From Candidatus Mediterraneibacter surreyensis (GTDB lineage Bacteria > Bacillota > Clostridia > Lachnospirales > Lachnospiraceae): DNA of 64,000 bases. Of this stretch, positions 25,461-33,491 are shown in pieces (position 1 is the first letter of the stretch; every line of letters begins with the position of its first letter). The stretch covers positions 62,001 to 126,000 of the forward strand of contig DWYB01000024.1 in the NCBI GenBank assembly GCA_019118885.1, written 5' to 3'. The translations under genes and the position numbers were made by a program. Under the pieces are notes generated by a model. That model saw only the letters and a program-made list of their open reading frames with translations. It did no database searches and was not told where the DNA came from.

Positions 25461-26042
25461 TTAGTGTTTTACGATCACTTCGTCGATCAGACCGTAAGCT
25501 TTCGCTTCCTCTGCGGACATAAAGTTGTCACGTTCTGTATCGGCTTTGATCGTCTCGAGAGACTGGCCTGTGTTTGCAGCCAGGATCTCGTTTAATTTCT
25601 GTTTTGTGCGGAGGATATGCTCCGCTGCGATCTGGATCTCAGTAGCCTGACCCTGAGCGCCGCCTGACGGCTGATGGATCATAATCTCAGCGTTCGGCAG
25701 TGCGAATCTCTTGCCTTTCTTACCGCCGGACAGGAGAAATGCTCCCATGCTGGCAGCCATACCGATACATACGGTAGACACATCGCACTTGATATACTGC
25801 ATCGTATCATAGATCGCCAGACCTGCCGTCACAGATCCTCCCGGGCTGTTGATATAAAGCTGGATATCCTTCTCAGGATCGTCAGCTTCAAGGAAAAGGA
25901 GCTGCGCCACAACAACGCTTGCAGACACATCGTTTACTTCCTCTCCGAGGAAGATGATCCTTTCCTTCAAAAGTCTCGAATAAATATCATAAGACCGCTC
26001 ACCGCGGCTCGTCTGCTCAATGACATAAGGTACTAAACTCAT
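25461..26042 (-). CDS. clpP: ATP-dependent Clp protease proteolytic subunit ClpP
   Basis: This is the serine peptidase core of the ClpXP machine. The 193-residue protein begins [25 protein letters not shown]. It carries the catalytic Ser in [13 protein letters not shown], His in IMIHQPSGG and the downstream Asp in the [11 protein letters not shown] region. GAAGGA before ATG 26042 supports this start; an in-frame extension to 26102 would add 20 untypical residues. It lies between tig and clpX in the conserved order. Confidence 0.97.
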   Translation of the reverse strand: MSLVPYVIEQTSRGERSYDIYSRLLKERIIFLGEEVNDVSASVVVAQLLFLEADDPEKDIQLYINSPGGSVTAGLAIYDTMQYIKCDVSTVCIGMAASMGAFLLSGGKKGKRFALPNAEIMIHQPSGGAQGQATEIQIAAEHILRTKQKLNEILAANTGQSLETIKADTERDNFMSAEEAKAYGLIDEVIVKH

Positions 26043-26122
26043 GTATGATTCCTTCTTTCTTAAATTCTTTTTTATAGCACTAAAAGGTGCACCCTGCGGC
26101 ACACCTTTTCCTGCTTTCCTGC

Positions 26123-27412
26123 TTAACCCTCTACTGCCGCGTCTGCAATGAGTGTCACTGCCTCCTGGACTGCAATGTCCTCTTTCATCTGTTTCCTCTC
26201 ATTGTCGCCCATGAACTCTTTGAGCTTGTCAACTTCCATCTGATAGGAATCTGCCATCTTCTGAAGTTCTTCGTCCAGACGCTCATCTGACACTTCGATA
26301 TTCTCTGCAGCCACAACAGCCTCCAGCACAAGTCTTGTGCGGATTCTCTTCTCAGCCTGCGGCTTGAACTCTTCCATCATCTTCTCTTCTGTAAGACCTG
26401 TGAACTGGAAGTACTGCTCCAGGCTCATTCCCTGCTGCATGATACGGCGTGCAAAATCATCCGTCATCTGTCTTGCCTGAAGATCGATCATCGGTTCCGG
26501 AATATCGATCTGTGCGTTTGCAACAGCCTGCTCAACGGACTGATCTTCTCTCTTCTGTTTTCCTTCGCGCTCTTTGCGCTCTTTGATCTTAGCCTTAACC
26601 TCAGCCTTGTAGTCGTCTACAGTCTCGCTTGAATCGGATACGTCGGAGACGAACTCATCATCGAGCTCCGGAAGCTCTTTTGCTTTGATTCCCTTAACCG
26701 TACATTTAAATACTGCAGCTTTTCCTGCCAGTTCTTTTGCCTGGTAGTCCTCCGGGAATGTCACATTGACTTCAATTTCCTTTCCGATCTCCGCTCCTAC
26801 AAGCTGATCCTCGAATCCCGGAATGAACGCTCCGGAACCGATTGTCAGAGGATAATCCTCTCCCTTGCCGCCATCGAAAGCGACGCCGTCAACGAATCCC
26901 TCAAAATCAAGTGTGATCTGATCTTTGTCCTGAACGGCTCTGTCAGTCACATCGATCGTTCTCGCATTACGCTCACGCTCTTTCTCGATCTCCTCGTCAA
27001 CTTCTTTCTGTGTTACTCTCGTAGAAACTTTATCCACTTTCAGTCCTTTATATTCACCGAGTGTAACTTCCGGCTTCACAGCGACTTCTGCTGTAAAGAT
27101 AAACGGTTTTCCCTTCTCAAGCTGAGTGATCTCAACCTTCGGCTGGGATACGATCTCAAGCTCGCACTCGTCGTAAGCTTTTCCATATGCCTCTGATATC
27201 ATATGATTCGCAGCTTCATCATAGAACACTTCCGGTCCGTACATTTTCTCGATCATCTGACGCGGCACTTTACCTTTACGGAATCCCGGAAGGCTGATCT
27301 TGCTGCGCTCTTTTAAGTATGCAGCCTGAAGCGCTTTCTCTACATCTTCTGCTGACACCTCGATTGTCAGCTTCGCCATATTATGTTCTAATTTTTCTAC
27401 CTGTAAACTCAT
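26123..27412 (-). CDS. tig: trigger factor, ribosome-associated chaperone
   Basis: Trigger factor binds the ribosome exit site and nascent chains and has peptidyl-prolyl isomerase activity. The 429-residue protein starts [19 protein letters not shown]. It has the ribosome-docking loop containing GFRKGKVP, the FKBP domain (about 160-245, [16 protein letters not shown] and [10 protein letters not shown]) and a long helical C-terminal domain. AGGAGGAAGAAA just before ATG 27412 fixes the start. It is the first gene of the clp cluster. Confidence 0.96.
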   Translation of the reverse strand: MSLQVEKLEHNMAKLTIEVSAEDVEKALQAAYLKERSKISLPGFRKGKVPRQMIEKMYGPEVFYDEAANHMISEAYGKAYDECELEIVSQPKVEITQLEKGKPFIFTAEVAVKPEVTLGEYKGLKVDKVSTRVTQKEVDEEIEKERERNARTIDVTDRAVQDKDQITLDFEGFVDGVAFDGGKGEDYPLTIGSGAFIPGFEDQLVGAEIGKEIEVNVTFPEDYQAKELAGKAAVFKCTVKGIKAKELPELDDEFVSDVSDSSETVDDYKAEVKAKIKERKEREGKQKREDQSVEQAVANAQIDIPEPMIDLQARQMTDDFARRIMQQGMSLEQYFQFTGLTEEKMMEEFKPQAEKRIRTRLVLEAVVAAENIEVSDERLDEELQKMADSYQMEVDKLKEFMGDNERKQMKEDIAVQEAVTLIADAAVEG

Positions 27413-27500
27413 TTTCTTCCTCCTTGAATGTGCAAAGTAAGAATTGTCCGCGTTTTCGGTCGAAACATACATCAGGACATACCTTTGCAGTCATTAAAAC

Positions 27501-27529
27501 AGTATAGCACATAAAACCGCATATTTCCA
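27501..27529 (-). promoter_or_regulatory. promoter upstream of tig
   Basis: On the reverse strand TGGAAA (27529-27524), 17 bp, and TATACT (27506-27501), with TGC directly before the -10 box, form an extended -10 promoter. It would start transcription about 80-90 nt upstream of the trigger factor ATG. Confidence 0.65.
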
Positions 27530-27548
27530 GTACTTTTTGCCATAAAAG

Positions 27549-27593
27549 TTATCCATAAAACTTATCCGCGAAACTCATCCACAAGACTTAGCC
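27549..27593 (+). repeat. 13-bp tandem repeats resembling DnaA boxes
   Basis: Three tandem 13-mers begin at 27549, 27562 and 27575: TTATCCATAAAAC, TTATCCGCGAAAC, TCATCCACAAGAC, then a partial TTAGCC. The first six to nine bases of each resemble the DnaA box TTATCCACA. They lie between the tig promoter and the end of the DJ-1-like gene. A role is not shown. Confidence 0.5.
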
Positions 27594-28139
27594 TTCATAA
27601 ACAATCGACGCTTTTACTTCTTCCGCCTTCTCTTCACCGCATAAAATAGCTGTCAGCTTAAGCGCAAACGGAATCGCAGCGCCCATTCCCCGGCCTGTAG
27701 TGATATTTCCGTCTGTAACCGTCGGTACTCTCAATACTTCTCCGCAGTCAAGCTGATCTTCAAAAGACGGGTACGCGCACGCCTTTTTTCCTTTCAGTAG
27801 TCCGAGTTCGCTCAGAACCGTCGGTGCCGCACAGATAGCCGCCAGGTATTTCCCCTGGCTGTCAAATGCAAGGAGCTGCCCTTTCAGGCCTTCATGAGCT
27901 TTCAGATTCAGTGTTCCCGGCATTCCCCCAGGAAGGACAAGCATATCCGCCGCCGCGATATCCGCTTCCTCAAAAAGCTTATCCGCCTCTACAAGGATAT
28001 CATGCGAACCATGGATCTGCTTCCTTCCCATCACGGACACCGTCTCAGTCTCTACGCCTGCCCGACGAAGGATATCCACGACCGTGAGACCCTCGATTTC
28101 CTCAAAACCATCTGCGAGAAAAACACATACTTTTTTCAT
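27588..28139 (-). CDS. DJ-1/PfpI family protein
   Basis: The 183-residue protein begins MKKVCVFLADGFEEIEGLTVVDILRRAG, with the conserved Glu of the family. It has the nucleophile elbow AAICAAPTVLSELGLLKGKKACAYP with Cys in the AICAAP motif, the pattern of the YajL/ThiJ/DJ-1 branch. Members act as glyoxalase III, deglycase or redox-stress chaperones; the exact reaction is not predictable. Length is normal. An upstream AGGAGG-like site precedes the ATG. It lies on the same strand as the short gene at 28160-28357 and may share a transcript. Confidence 0.88.
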   Translation of the reverse strand: MKKVCVFLADGFEEIEGLTVVDILRRAGVETETVSVMGRKQIHGSHDILVEADKLFEEADIAAADMLVLPGGMPGTLNLKAHEGLKGQLLAFDSQGKYLAAICAAPTVLSELGLLKGKKACAYPSFEDQLDCGEVLRVPTVTDGNITTGRGMGAAIPFALKLTAILCGEEKAEEVKASIVYEG

Positions 28140-28159
28140 TTTTATCTACCTCCTACTGT

Positions 28160-28357
28160 TTATTCCAGAATCTTCTTTACCTGTTCCAACGTAATATCGC
28201 ATTTCTCTGCAATCTTCTCAGGGGAATCTCCCTGAGCATGCAGGCGCAGGACTTTTTTGGCCATTTCCATACCCTTTTTTATTCCCAGCTCTTCCACATA
28301 ATCACTTAAATTGCACATCTGATCCAACTCCTTTATCAGACTTTGTCCTTTCTCCAT
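28160..28357 (-). pseudogene. short orphan C-terminus resembling Rpn/PD-(D/E)XK transposase-family nucleases
   Basis: This 65-residue frame reads MEKGQSLIKELDQMCNLSDYVEELGIKKGMEMAKKVLRLHAQGDSPEKIAEKCDITLEQVKKIL. The MCNLSDYVEELGIKKGMEMA region and the small helix-turn-helix-like tail match the C-terminal part of Rpn-type or PDDEXK-family proteins abundant in Lachnospiraceae. The nuclease domain is absent. It is probably a remnant, although a good Met and a plausible downstream operon partner mean a small stand-alone product is possible. The family assignment is from memory. Confidence 0.5.
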
Positions 28358-28388
28358 TATAGCGAATCTGTTTTTCAGTTACAAGCGG

Positions 28389-28417
28389 TTGATTTTCACC
28401 TCAATGTATTCTACTAT
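28389..28417 (+). promoter_or_regulatory. promoter upstream of the CYTH gene
   Basis: TTGATT (28389-28394), 17 bp, TACTAT (28412-28417) on the plus strand. It is followed after about 45 nt by an AGGAGG ribosome binding site and the CYTH gene ATG at 28475. Confidence 0.6.
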
Positions 28418-28474
28418 TTATCATATACTTATCACGTCCGCGAGCCGTGATATTCAGACAGGAGGAAATATCAT

Positions 28475-28966
28475 ATGGAAATCGAACGTAAATTTCTGCC
28501 GCTCATGGATCAGCTTCCATTTCGGCCGGAAGATTTTCCGTGCCGCCGGATCGAACAGGGATATCTCTGCACAGATCCTGTCGTACGCATCCGAAGGGAT
28601 AACGACGAATATTTTCTGACATATAAATCAAAAGGTCTCCTGAGCCGAGAAGAATACAATCTTCCTCTCACCCCGGAAGGCTACGCTCATCTTCTGACGA
28701 AAGCAGACGGCCGAATCATCACAAAGAAAAGATATGTGATCCCGCTTGAAAATAATCTGAAACTTGAGCTGGATATTTTTGAAGGCGACCTCGCCCCACT
28801 TATCATCGCAGAAATCGAATTCCCGGATGAGGAAACGGCCAGGGCATATCAGCCTCCGAAATGGCTCGGAGAGGATGTCACATACTCTCCCCTGTATCAT
28901 AACAGCGTTCTAAGCTCTCCCGATACAGACATATCATCTCTGCACACCACTCAGCATTCAGATTAA
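28475..28966 (+). CDS. CYTH domain protein, probable inorganic triphosphatase
   Basis: The 163-residue protein starts MEIERKFLPL, the ExExK signature that binds triphosphate with divalent metal. Paired basic and acidic strand residues follow (RRIEQGYLC, VRIRRDNDEYFLTYKSKG, TKKRYVIPL, LELDIFEGDLAPLIIAEIEF) as in the CYTH tunnel fold. Bacterial members usually hydrolyse tripolyphosphate. A polyphosphate kinase gene nearby (30724-32805) makes a link to phosphate metabolism attractive but unproven. CAGGAGGAAATATC precedes the ATG. Confidence 0.88.
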   Translation: MEIERKFLPLMDQLPFRPEDFPCRRIEQGYLCTDPVVRIRRDNDEYFLTYKSKGLLSREEYNLPLTPEGYAHLLTKADGRIITKKRYVIPLENNLKLELDIFEGDLAPLIIAEIEFPDEETARAYQPPKWLGEDVTYSPLYHNSVLSSPDTDISSLHTTQHSD

Positions 28967-29032
28967 TCGCGCTATAGCAACGTTTTGTTGCTTAATTGCA
29001 TTAATTATCCAATCTGTTGCATATCATCTTCA

Positions 29033-29083
29033 TTTACAGGAAAAATTGATATAATGATGAAAAATTTTGCAGTTTCCTGTAAA
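29033..29083 (+). promoter_or_regulatory. inverted repeat around the -10 region of the Xre regulator gene (candidate operator)
   Basis: TTTACAGGAAA (29033-29043) and TTTCCTGTAAA (29073-29083) are perfect 11-bp inverted repeats 29 bp apart, with TATAAT at 29050-29055 between them. The right half ends one base before the ribosome binding site of the Xre gene. Autoregulatory binding by the encoded repressor is the natural explanation. Alternatively the transcript folds and hides the binding site. Confidence 0.55.
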
Positions 29084-29096
29084 TGGAGGTGTTTCC

Positions 29097-29471
29097 GTGT
29101 CCAATATCCAACTTGCGGCCAATCTGCGCCGTCTAAGAGTCGATCACAAATACACACAGGCACAGATCGGCGAGAAACTGAATATTTCACGGCAGGCATA
29201 CTCCAACTATGAAGCCGGAAAGAGGATTCCCGATCTGGATCTTCTGATTCGGATTGCGGATATTTATCACGTTACCCTTGAACAGCTTATCCTTCAGCCC
29301 TGCTCCGGCGCAGGAGTCATCAATCAGAATTCCGGCCCGTACTATATCGGAATGGAGATCGAAAGCGCGGATATGATCTATCTCACAAAAGAAGAGGTTG
29401 AACTTCTGACACATTACAGAAATGCAGAAGAAGATGACAGGAAACTGACGAGGAAAGTGTTGAAGATGTAA
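29097..29471 (+). CDS. Xre-family helix-turn-helix transcriptional regulator
   Basis: The 124-residue protein has an N-terminal Xre/Cro HTH: NIQLAANLRRLRVDHKYTQAQIGEKLNISRQAYSNYEAGKR, with the recognition helix in SRQAYSNYE. LLIRIADIYHVTLEQLI closes the domain. The C-terminal 60 residues are acidic and unassigned. GGAGG seven bases before GTG 29097 decides the start over an in-frame TTG at 29067. A perfect inverted repeat overlaps the promoter region. Target genes are unknown; self-control is likely. Confidence 0.85.
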   Translation: MSNIQLAANLRRLRVDHKYTQAQIGEKLNISRQAYSNYEAGKRIPDLDLLIRIADIYHVTLEQLILQPCSGAGVINQNSGPYYIGMEIESADMIYLTKEEVELLTHYRNAEEDDRKLTRKVLKM

Positions 29472-29781
29472 TTCGTGTTTATTGTATAGATTGCCCTGCA
29501 GAAAACAGAAAAGGGAGTTGGTCTGTATTGTGGATGCTGTGAGAAGCGGATACTGTAACGCCATGCCGGCCCGCTTTACCTCATCCCCTGGAATCCCTGT
29601 AACGAAAAAGGAAATGCTCGTCCATTGGAACTCGCACTTCCTTTCACCGTTACATCCATTCAAATCTTTGAGGTAAAGCGGGCCGGCATGGCGATGCAGT
29701 TCCCCTTTTTTCTGCGTCAGCTTATATATCTGAAAATTTTTGCTTGAACCATCACATGATCTCTGGAACAAACACGAATTT
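29468..29781. repeat. fold-back element of about 310 bp (nested inverted repeats)
   Basis: The gap between two convergent genes is one large imperfect palindrome. Outer ends AATTCGTGTTT/AAACACGAATT bracket pyrimidine/purine arms (GCAGAAAA and TTTTCTGC), then a perfect 25-bp inverted pair at 29559-29583 and 29669-29693. Inside is a further stem GTAACG/CGTTAC with AAAGGAA/TTCCTTT. It has no gene. It may be a miniature inverted-repeat element, a non-coding RNA, or a strong two-way transcription barrier. Confidence 0.75.
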
Positions 29782-30691
29782 ACAATATATGCTTCTTTTT
29801 GAAGATAATGATACACCCCACAATAACCACCACGCTCAGCACCACAACAAACGGATATCCGTCTTCCAGTCCCGGCATATCTTTGAAGTTCATTCCGTAC
29901 CACCCGGTGATCAGGGTCAGGGGGAAGAAGATCGTGGATATCACCGTCAAAAACTGCATATTGCTGTTCTGCCTGGCGTCGATCTGAGCCTGATATGCTT
30001 CTTTTACCTGCTGCGCATACTCCAGCAGATGGCTTGTCCGGCTCATGAGCCGGTCCGCCCGGTCGGTCAGTGTACCGAAGTATTTCAAGTGTTTTTTCAG
30101 GAAGAATCCGTTCTCATTCTCTTCCAGTTCTTTTGTCAGATCCATGATTTCATCGTAATAACTGCGGAGATTTAACAGTTCGCGGCGCAGCGGCATCAGT
30201 TTTGTCTGAAAGTTGGCGATGTGTTCCTGGCTGACGTCCTCTTCCATCCGCAGCAGCCTCCGTTCGTATGCAACCAGCATTTCCAGATCTCTGCTGATAA
30301 ATTCCGAGATGTAATTATAGAGAAACCGTTCTTTTGTCTCACCCTGATGTGTCTTTTTCTGCTGGATACGACGGATCAGACGCTCAGAGAAGTCTTCATC
30401 ATCCACGATCACCACATTGCTTCGGTTGACAAAGAAATACATTCTGTATCTACTTCCGAGAACATCCAGGAGCTTCGGAATGCACAGTGTTCCCACCACA
30501 CAGTCCTGTTGGTTTTCAAGCCTGCAGAACCCGATCTTTGCCACCTGGATCTCGTTTTCATATATAATTCCCGCCTTTGCAAGTGTTGCGTCAGCGTGTC
30601 TGGAATCTGTAAGGAAGACCGCCGGCACCTGGTCGGCCTCCCACTCTTCCATTGTCACAGGAACAAGCTGCTCGCCAAATCTGTAAATCAT
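29780..30691 (-). CDS. corA: CorA-family divalent metal ion transporter
   Basis: The 303-residue protein has a large cytoplasmic N-terminal part with long helices (about 120-235) and two C-terminal membrane helices. The first ends in the family signature GMNF (GWYGMNFKDMPGLEDGYP), which forms the selectivity loop, and the second is VVLSVVVIVGCIIIFKKK with the basic C-terminal end. CorA pentamers import Mg2+ and related cations. It lies 32 bp downstream of ppk1 on the same strand. Confidence 0.9.
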   Translation of the reverse strand: MIYRFGEQLVPVTMEEWEADQVPAVFLTDSRHADATLAKAGIIYENEIQVAKIGFCRLENQQDCVVGTLCIPKLLDVLGSRYRMYFFVNRSNVVIVDDEDFSERLIRRIQQKKTHQGETKERFLYNYISEFISRDLEMLVAYERRLLRMEEDVSQEHIANFQTKLMPLRRELLNLRSYYDEIMDLTKELEENENGFFLKKHLKYFGTLTDRADRLMSRTSHLLEYAQQVKEAYQAQIDARQNSNMQFLTVISTIFFPLTLITGWYGMNFKDMPGLEDGYPFVVVLSVVVIVGCIIIFKKKHIL

Positions 30692-30723
30692 TCTATCACC
30701 TGTTTATTTCTTTTTTCTCCCGA

Positions 30724-32805
30724 TCATTCTTCTGTGCCCTCCGCTGCCTGATCTGCATTTCTCCGGGCCGCCCTGTCATATGCCTGCTGATAGAGGGCTT
30801 CCTGGGAATTAACCGGCTCTCCTTCACATTTAACAAGAGAATAATTGCCGTCGGCGTCCTCTTCCCTGGCTTTCTGATTGTCGCTGAGCATCAGGCTGAA
30901 GATTCCCTGAATTGTCTCCCTGATCGCCGGATCATATACAGGAGCTGCGACTTCCACTCTCTTTACTGTATTTCTTGTCATAAAGTCGGCAGAGGAAATA
31001 TAATATTTTCTCCTTTCTCCGCATCCGAAGATATAAATCCTGGAATGTTCAAGGAAACGTCCGACAATGCTGATGATCCGGATATTGTCTGTCTGCCCTT
31101 TCACACCCGGGATCAGGCAGCTGATTCCCCGGATGATCATATCGATGTGAACTCCTGCCTGAGACGCCTCAGCCAGCTTATCGATAATCTTCTTATCGGT
31201 AAGTGAGTTCAGTTTCAGGCCGATATAAGCCTCCTCACCGTTTTTCTTGTGTTCTATCTCTTCTTCAATCATATCGATGACGCGGTTCTGCAGGCACTTG
31301 GGCGCTACGAGAAGATGATCGGATTCTTCCACCGTCTCGCCTTTGGTCAGAGCCTGGAACACTCTTGCCGCATCCATACCGATCTGCTCGTTTGCCGTCA
31401 TAAGAGACAGATCCGTATAAAGTCTCGCTGTCTTCTCATTATAGTTTCCGGTACCAATCTGCGTGATATACTCGATACCATTCTTGCCCTTTCTTGTGAT
31501 CAGACAGAGCTTGGAGTGAACTTTGAATCCCTCCAGTCCATAGATAATCTGACAGCCTGCCTTCTCCAGCATACGCGACCAGCGGATATTGTTTTCCTCG
31601 TCGAAACGTGCGCGCAACTCTACGAGCACAACGACCTCCTTACCGTTCTCAGCAGCTTCACAGAGAGCCTCTACAATCTTGCTTTGCTTTGCCAGACGGT
31701 AGAGTGTCATCTTGATGGAGATTACACTGTCATCCTCTGCCGCTTCATTCAGCATGCGCAGGAAAGGACGGATCGATTCATACGGATAGGAAAGGAGCTT
31801 ATCCCCCTCTTTGATCTGTTTTAAGATACTTTCTCCATCCCGGAAAGACGCAGATTTCTGTGGTACTCTCCTCTCGTAGAACAGTTCCGGATTCATGCGC
31901 AGGAGATCTTCAATCTGAAATACAAACGAGAGATCCAGCGGAGCATCGCTGCGGAAAACGCGCTCCGGGGCCACGTCCAGATATCTGCAAAGCGTCTCTA
32001 CCACAGAGCCGTCAATTTCCCTGGACATATCCAGACGCACCGGTGAGAGTTTCTTCCGCTCTTTCATCAGATCCGCCATGAATTCACGGTAATCCAGATC
32101 CTCATCATAGAGCGCGTCCGCGTCAATATCCGCATTTCTCACGACGCGGATCAACGATTTTCCTATCACCTTATATCCCTTGAACACTTTTCCGATATAG
32201 TGCAGAATCAGGTTTTCGGACAGGATATATCTTCCCTTTCCTCCCGGAATCTCGATCAGACGTTCCAGCATATTGTTTGTACACGGAATGATTCCGATCC
32301 TTTCTTTTCCGCTTCTTGTCTCAAGGACGACGACCGCATAGATTTCCTGATTTCTAAGGAACGGGAACGGCTGTCTCTTCCCGACGATAGTCGGAGAACT
32401 CAGCGGTACGATCTCGTGATTAAAATACTGCTCCAGGAATTTCTTTTCTTCAGGCTTAGCTGTTGTGAAATCGATCAATGTAATGCCATATTCTGCAACT
32501 TTATCCATCAGATTCTTATATGCGGCATCTTTCCTCTTATTGAGTTTTTTTACAACTTTTAATATTGCTTTGATCTGCTCCTCAGAGGTCATATTTGTCT
32601 TATTATCTTTGATCTTCTTATTGACAAGCATCTGATCCTGAAGGGAACCGACTCTCACCCGGAAAAATTCGTCCAGATTACTCTGATAAATGGAGACAAA
32701 ATTCATCCGCTCGCAAAGCGGCACCGCCTGATTTTCTGCTTCTTCCAGTACTCTCTCGTTAAATTTCAGCCATGACAGCTCTCTGTTCATATAAATATTT
32801 TCCAT
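30724..32805 (-). CDS. ppk1: polyphosphate kinase 1
   Basis: PPK1 polymerises the gamma phosphate of ATP into polyphosphate. The 693-residue protein starts MENIYMNRELSWLKFNERVLEEA, the family N-terminal signature. It carries the two catalytic HxK regions: VHSKLCLI (autophosphorylated His) and the later GCGERRKYYISSADFMTRN block. IGTGNYNEKTARLYTDLSL matches the nucleotide site. The frame continues upstream to a GTG at 32835, but ATG 32805 follows AAGGAGG at about 11 nt and matches the family start. It lies immediately downstream of the HD gene. Confidence 0.95.
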   Translation of the reverse strand: MENIYMNRELSWLKFNERVLEEAENQAVPLCERMNFVSIYQSNLDEFFRVRVGSLQDQMLVNKKIKDNKTNMTSEEQIKAILKVVKKLNKRKDAAYKNLMDKVAEYGITLIDFTTAKPEEKKFLEQYFNHEIVPLSSPTIVGKRQPFPFLRNQEIYAVVVLETRSGKERIGIIPCTNNMLERLIEIPGGKGRYILSENLILHYIGKVFKGYKVIGKSLIRVVRNADIDADALYDEDLDYREFMADLMKERKKLSPVRLDMSREIDGSVVETLCRYLDVAPERVFRSDAPLDLSFVFQIEDLLRMNPELFYERRVPQKSASFRDGESILKQIKEGDKLLSYPYESIRPFLRMLNEAAEDDSVISIKMTLYRLAKQSKIVEALCEAAENGKEVVVLVELRARFDEENNIRWSRMLEKAGCQIIYGLEGFKVHSKLCLITRKGKNGIEYITQIGTGNYNEKTARLYTDLSLMTANEQIGMDAARVFQALTKGETVEESDHLLVAPKCLQNRVIDMIEEEIEHKKNGEEAYIGLKLNSLTDKKIIDKLAEASQAGVHIDMIIRGISCLIPGVKGQTDNIRIISIVGRFLEHSRIYIFGCGERRKYYISSADFMTRNTVKRVEVAAPVYDPAIRETIQGIFSLMLSDNQKAREEDADGNYSLVKCEGEPVNSQEALYQQAYDRAARRNADQAAEGTEE

Positions 32806-32828
32806 ATCTTTGTTTTCCTCCTTTGTGA

Positions 32829-33491
32829 TCAGCACAGTTTATTTCCGTTGGCCACCAGTTTAAACTTACAGTTCAGCCGTTCCGCAGCTCTCCTGCACAT
32901 CATCATACGTTTCAAAAATATCTCAAAATAATCCATCACTGTACAGATGGAATCATCCAGTTCAAGCTCCATTTGTATAATACGCTTTTCTTTGTAAATA
33001 ATCAACTTCGAAGATAGAGCCGCATAGTTTACCCGGTCATGGATGTCAAATGTCGCCTTGTTCCGGTTCTGCACCCTGTTGCGCCGCACATCTGTCTTAT
33101 CCGCCAGGATCAGCGCCGCGGATACATCGTCCACAGCCGCGCCCGTAGCCTCGTCGTGATGTCCGATGGCGGTAGTCACCACAAGGATGTCTTTAAGAGG
33201 CATATCCGTATCTTTCAGGATCTGATAGGCAAGGATTGCTCCGCTGTGGGCATGGTCGTGCCGGTTGATACTGTTGCCGATATCGTGCATATACCCGGCG
33301 ATCTTTGCAAGCTCAGTCTTATGTTTGCCGCAGCCTAGCTCCTTTAAAATCTTACCTGCGGTCTCCGCTGTCTTTGAAGCATGCTTTTTCGAATGTTCCG
33401 TGTACCCCAGCTCATTGAGCGTGGCATTTCCTTTCTCGATCAGCAGGTTGATCTCCTCGTTCATCCTGATCTGCTTGTAATCCGTCTTCAT
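32829..33491 (-). CDS. HD-domain phosphohydrolase
   Basis: The 220-residue protein has an HD metal phosphohydrolase domain: HSKKHASKTAETAGKIL with the first His, the AGYMHDIGNSINRHDHAHSG block with His-Asp and further metal ligands, and AIGHHDEATG. Members hydrolyse nucleotides or phosphate esters; the substrate is unknown. ATG 33491 overlaps the stop of the PhoH gene by one base, implying coupling. A longer frame to 33566 lies inside that gene and is less likely. Its position between PhoH and polyphosphate kinase suggests phosphate or stress metabolism. Confidence 0.8.
   Translation of the reverse strand: MKTDYKQIRMNEEINLLIEKGNATLNELGYTEHSKKHASKTAETAGKILKELGCGKHKTELAKIAGYMHDIGNSINRHDHAHSGAILAYQILKDTDMPLKDILVVTTAIGHHDEATGAAVDDVSAALILADKTDVRRNRVQNRNKATFDIHDRVNYAALSSKLIIYKEKRIIQMELELDDSICTVMDYFEIFLKRMMMCRRAAERLNCKFKLVANGNKLC

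Noticed and set aside
27549-27593. Replication origin at the DnaA-box-like repeats
   Set aside because: No dnaA, dnaN or AT-rich unwinding region with full boxes is present. Three degenerate boxes are not enough.
29559-29693. CRISPR-like repeat
   Set aside because: There are only two arms, inverted and not direct, with no array or cas genes.
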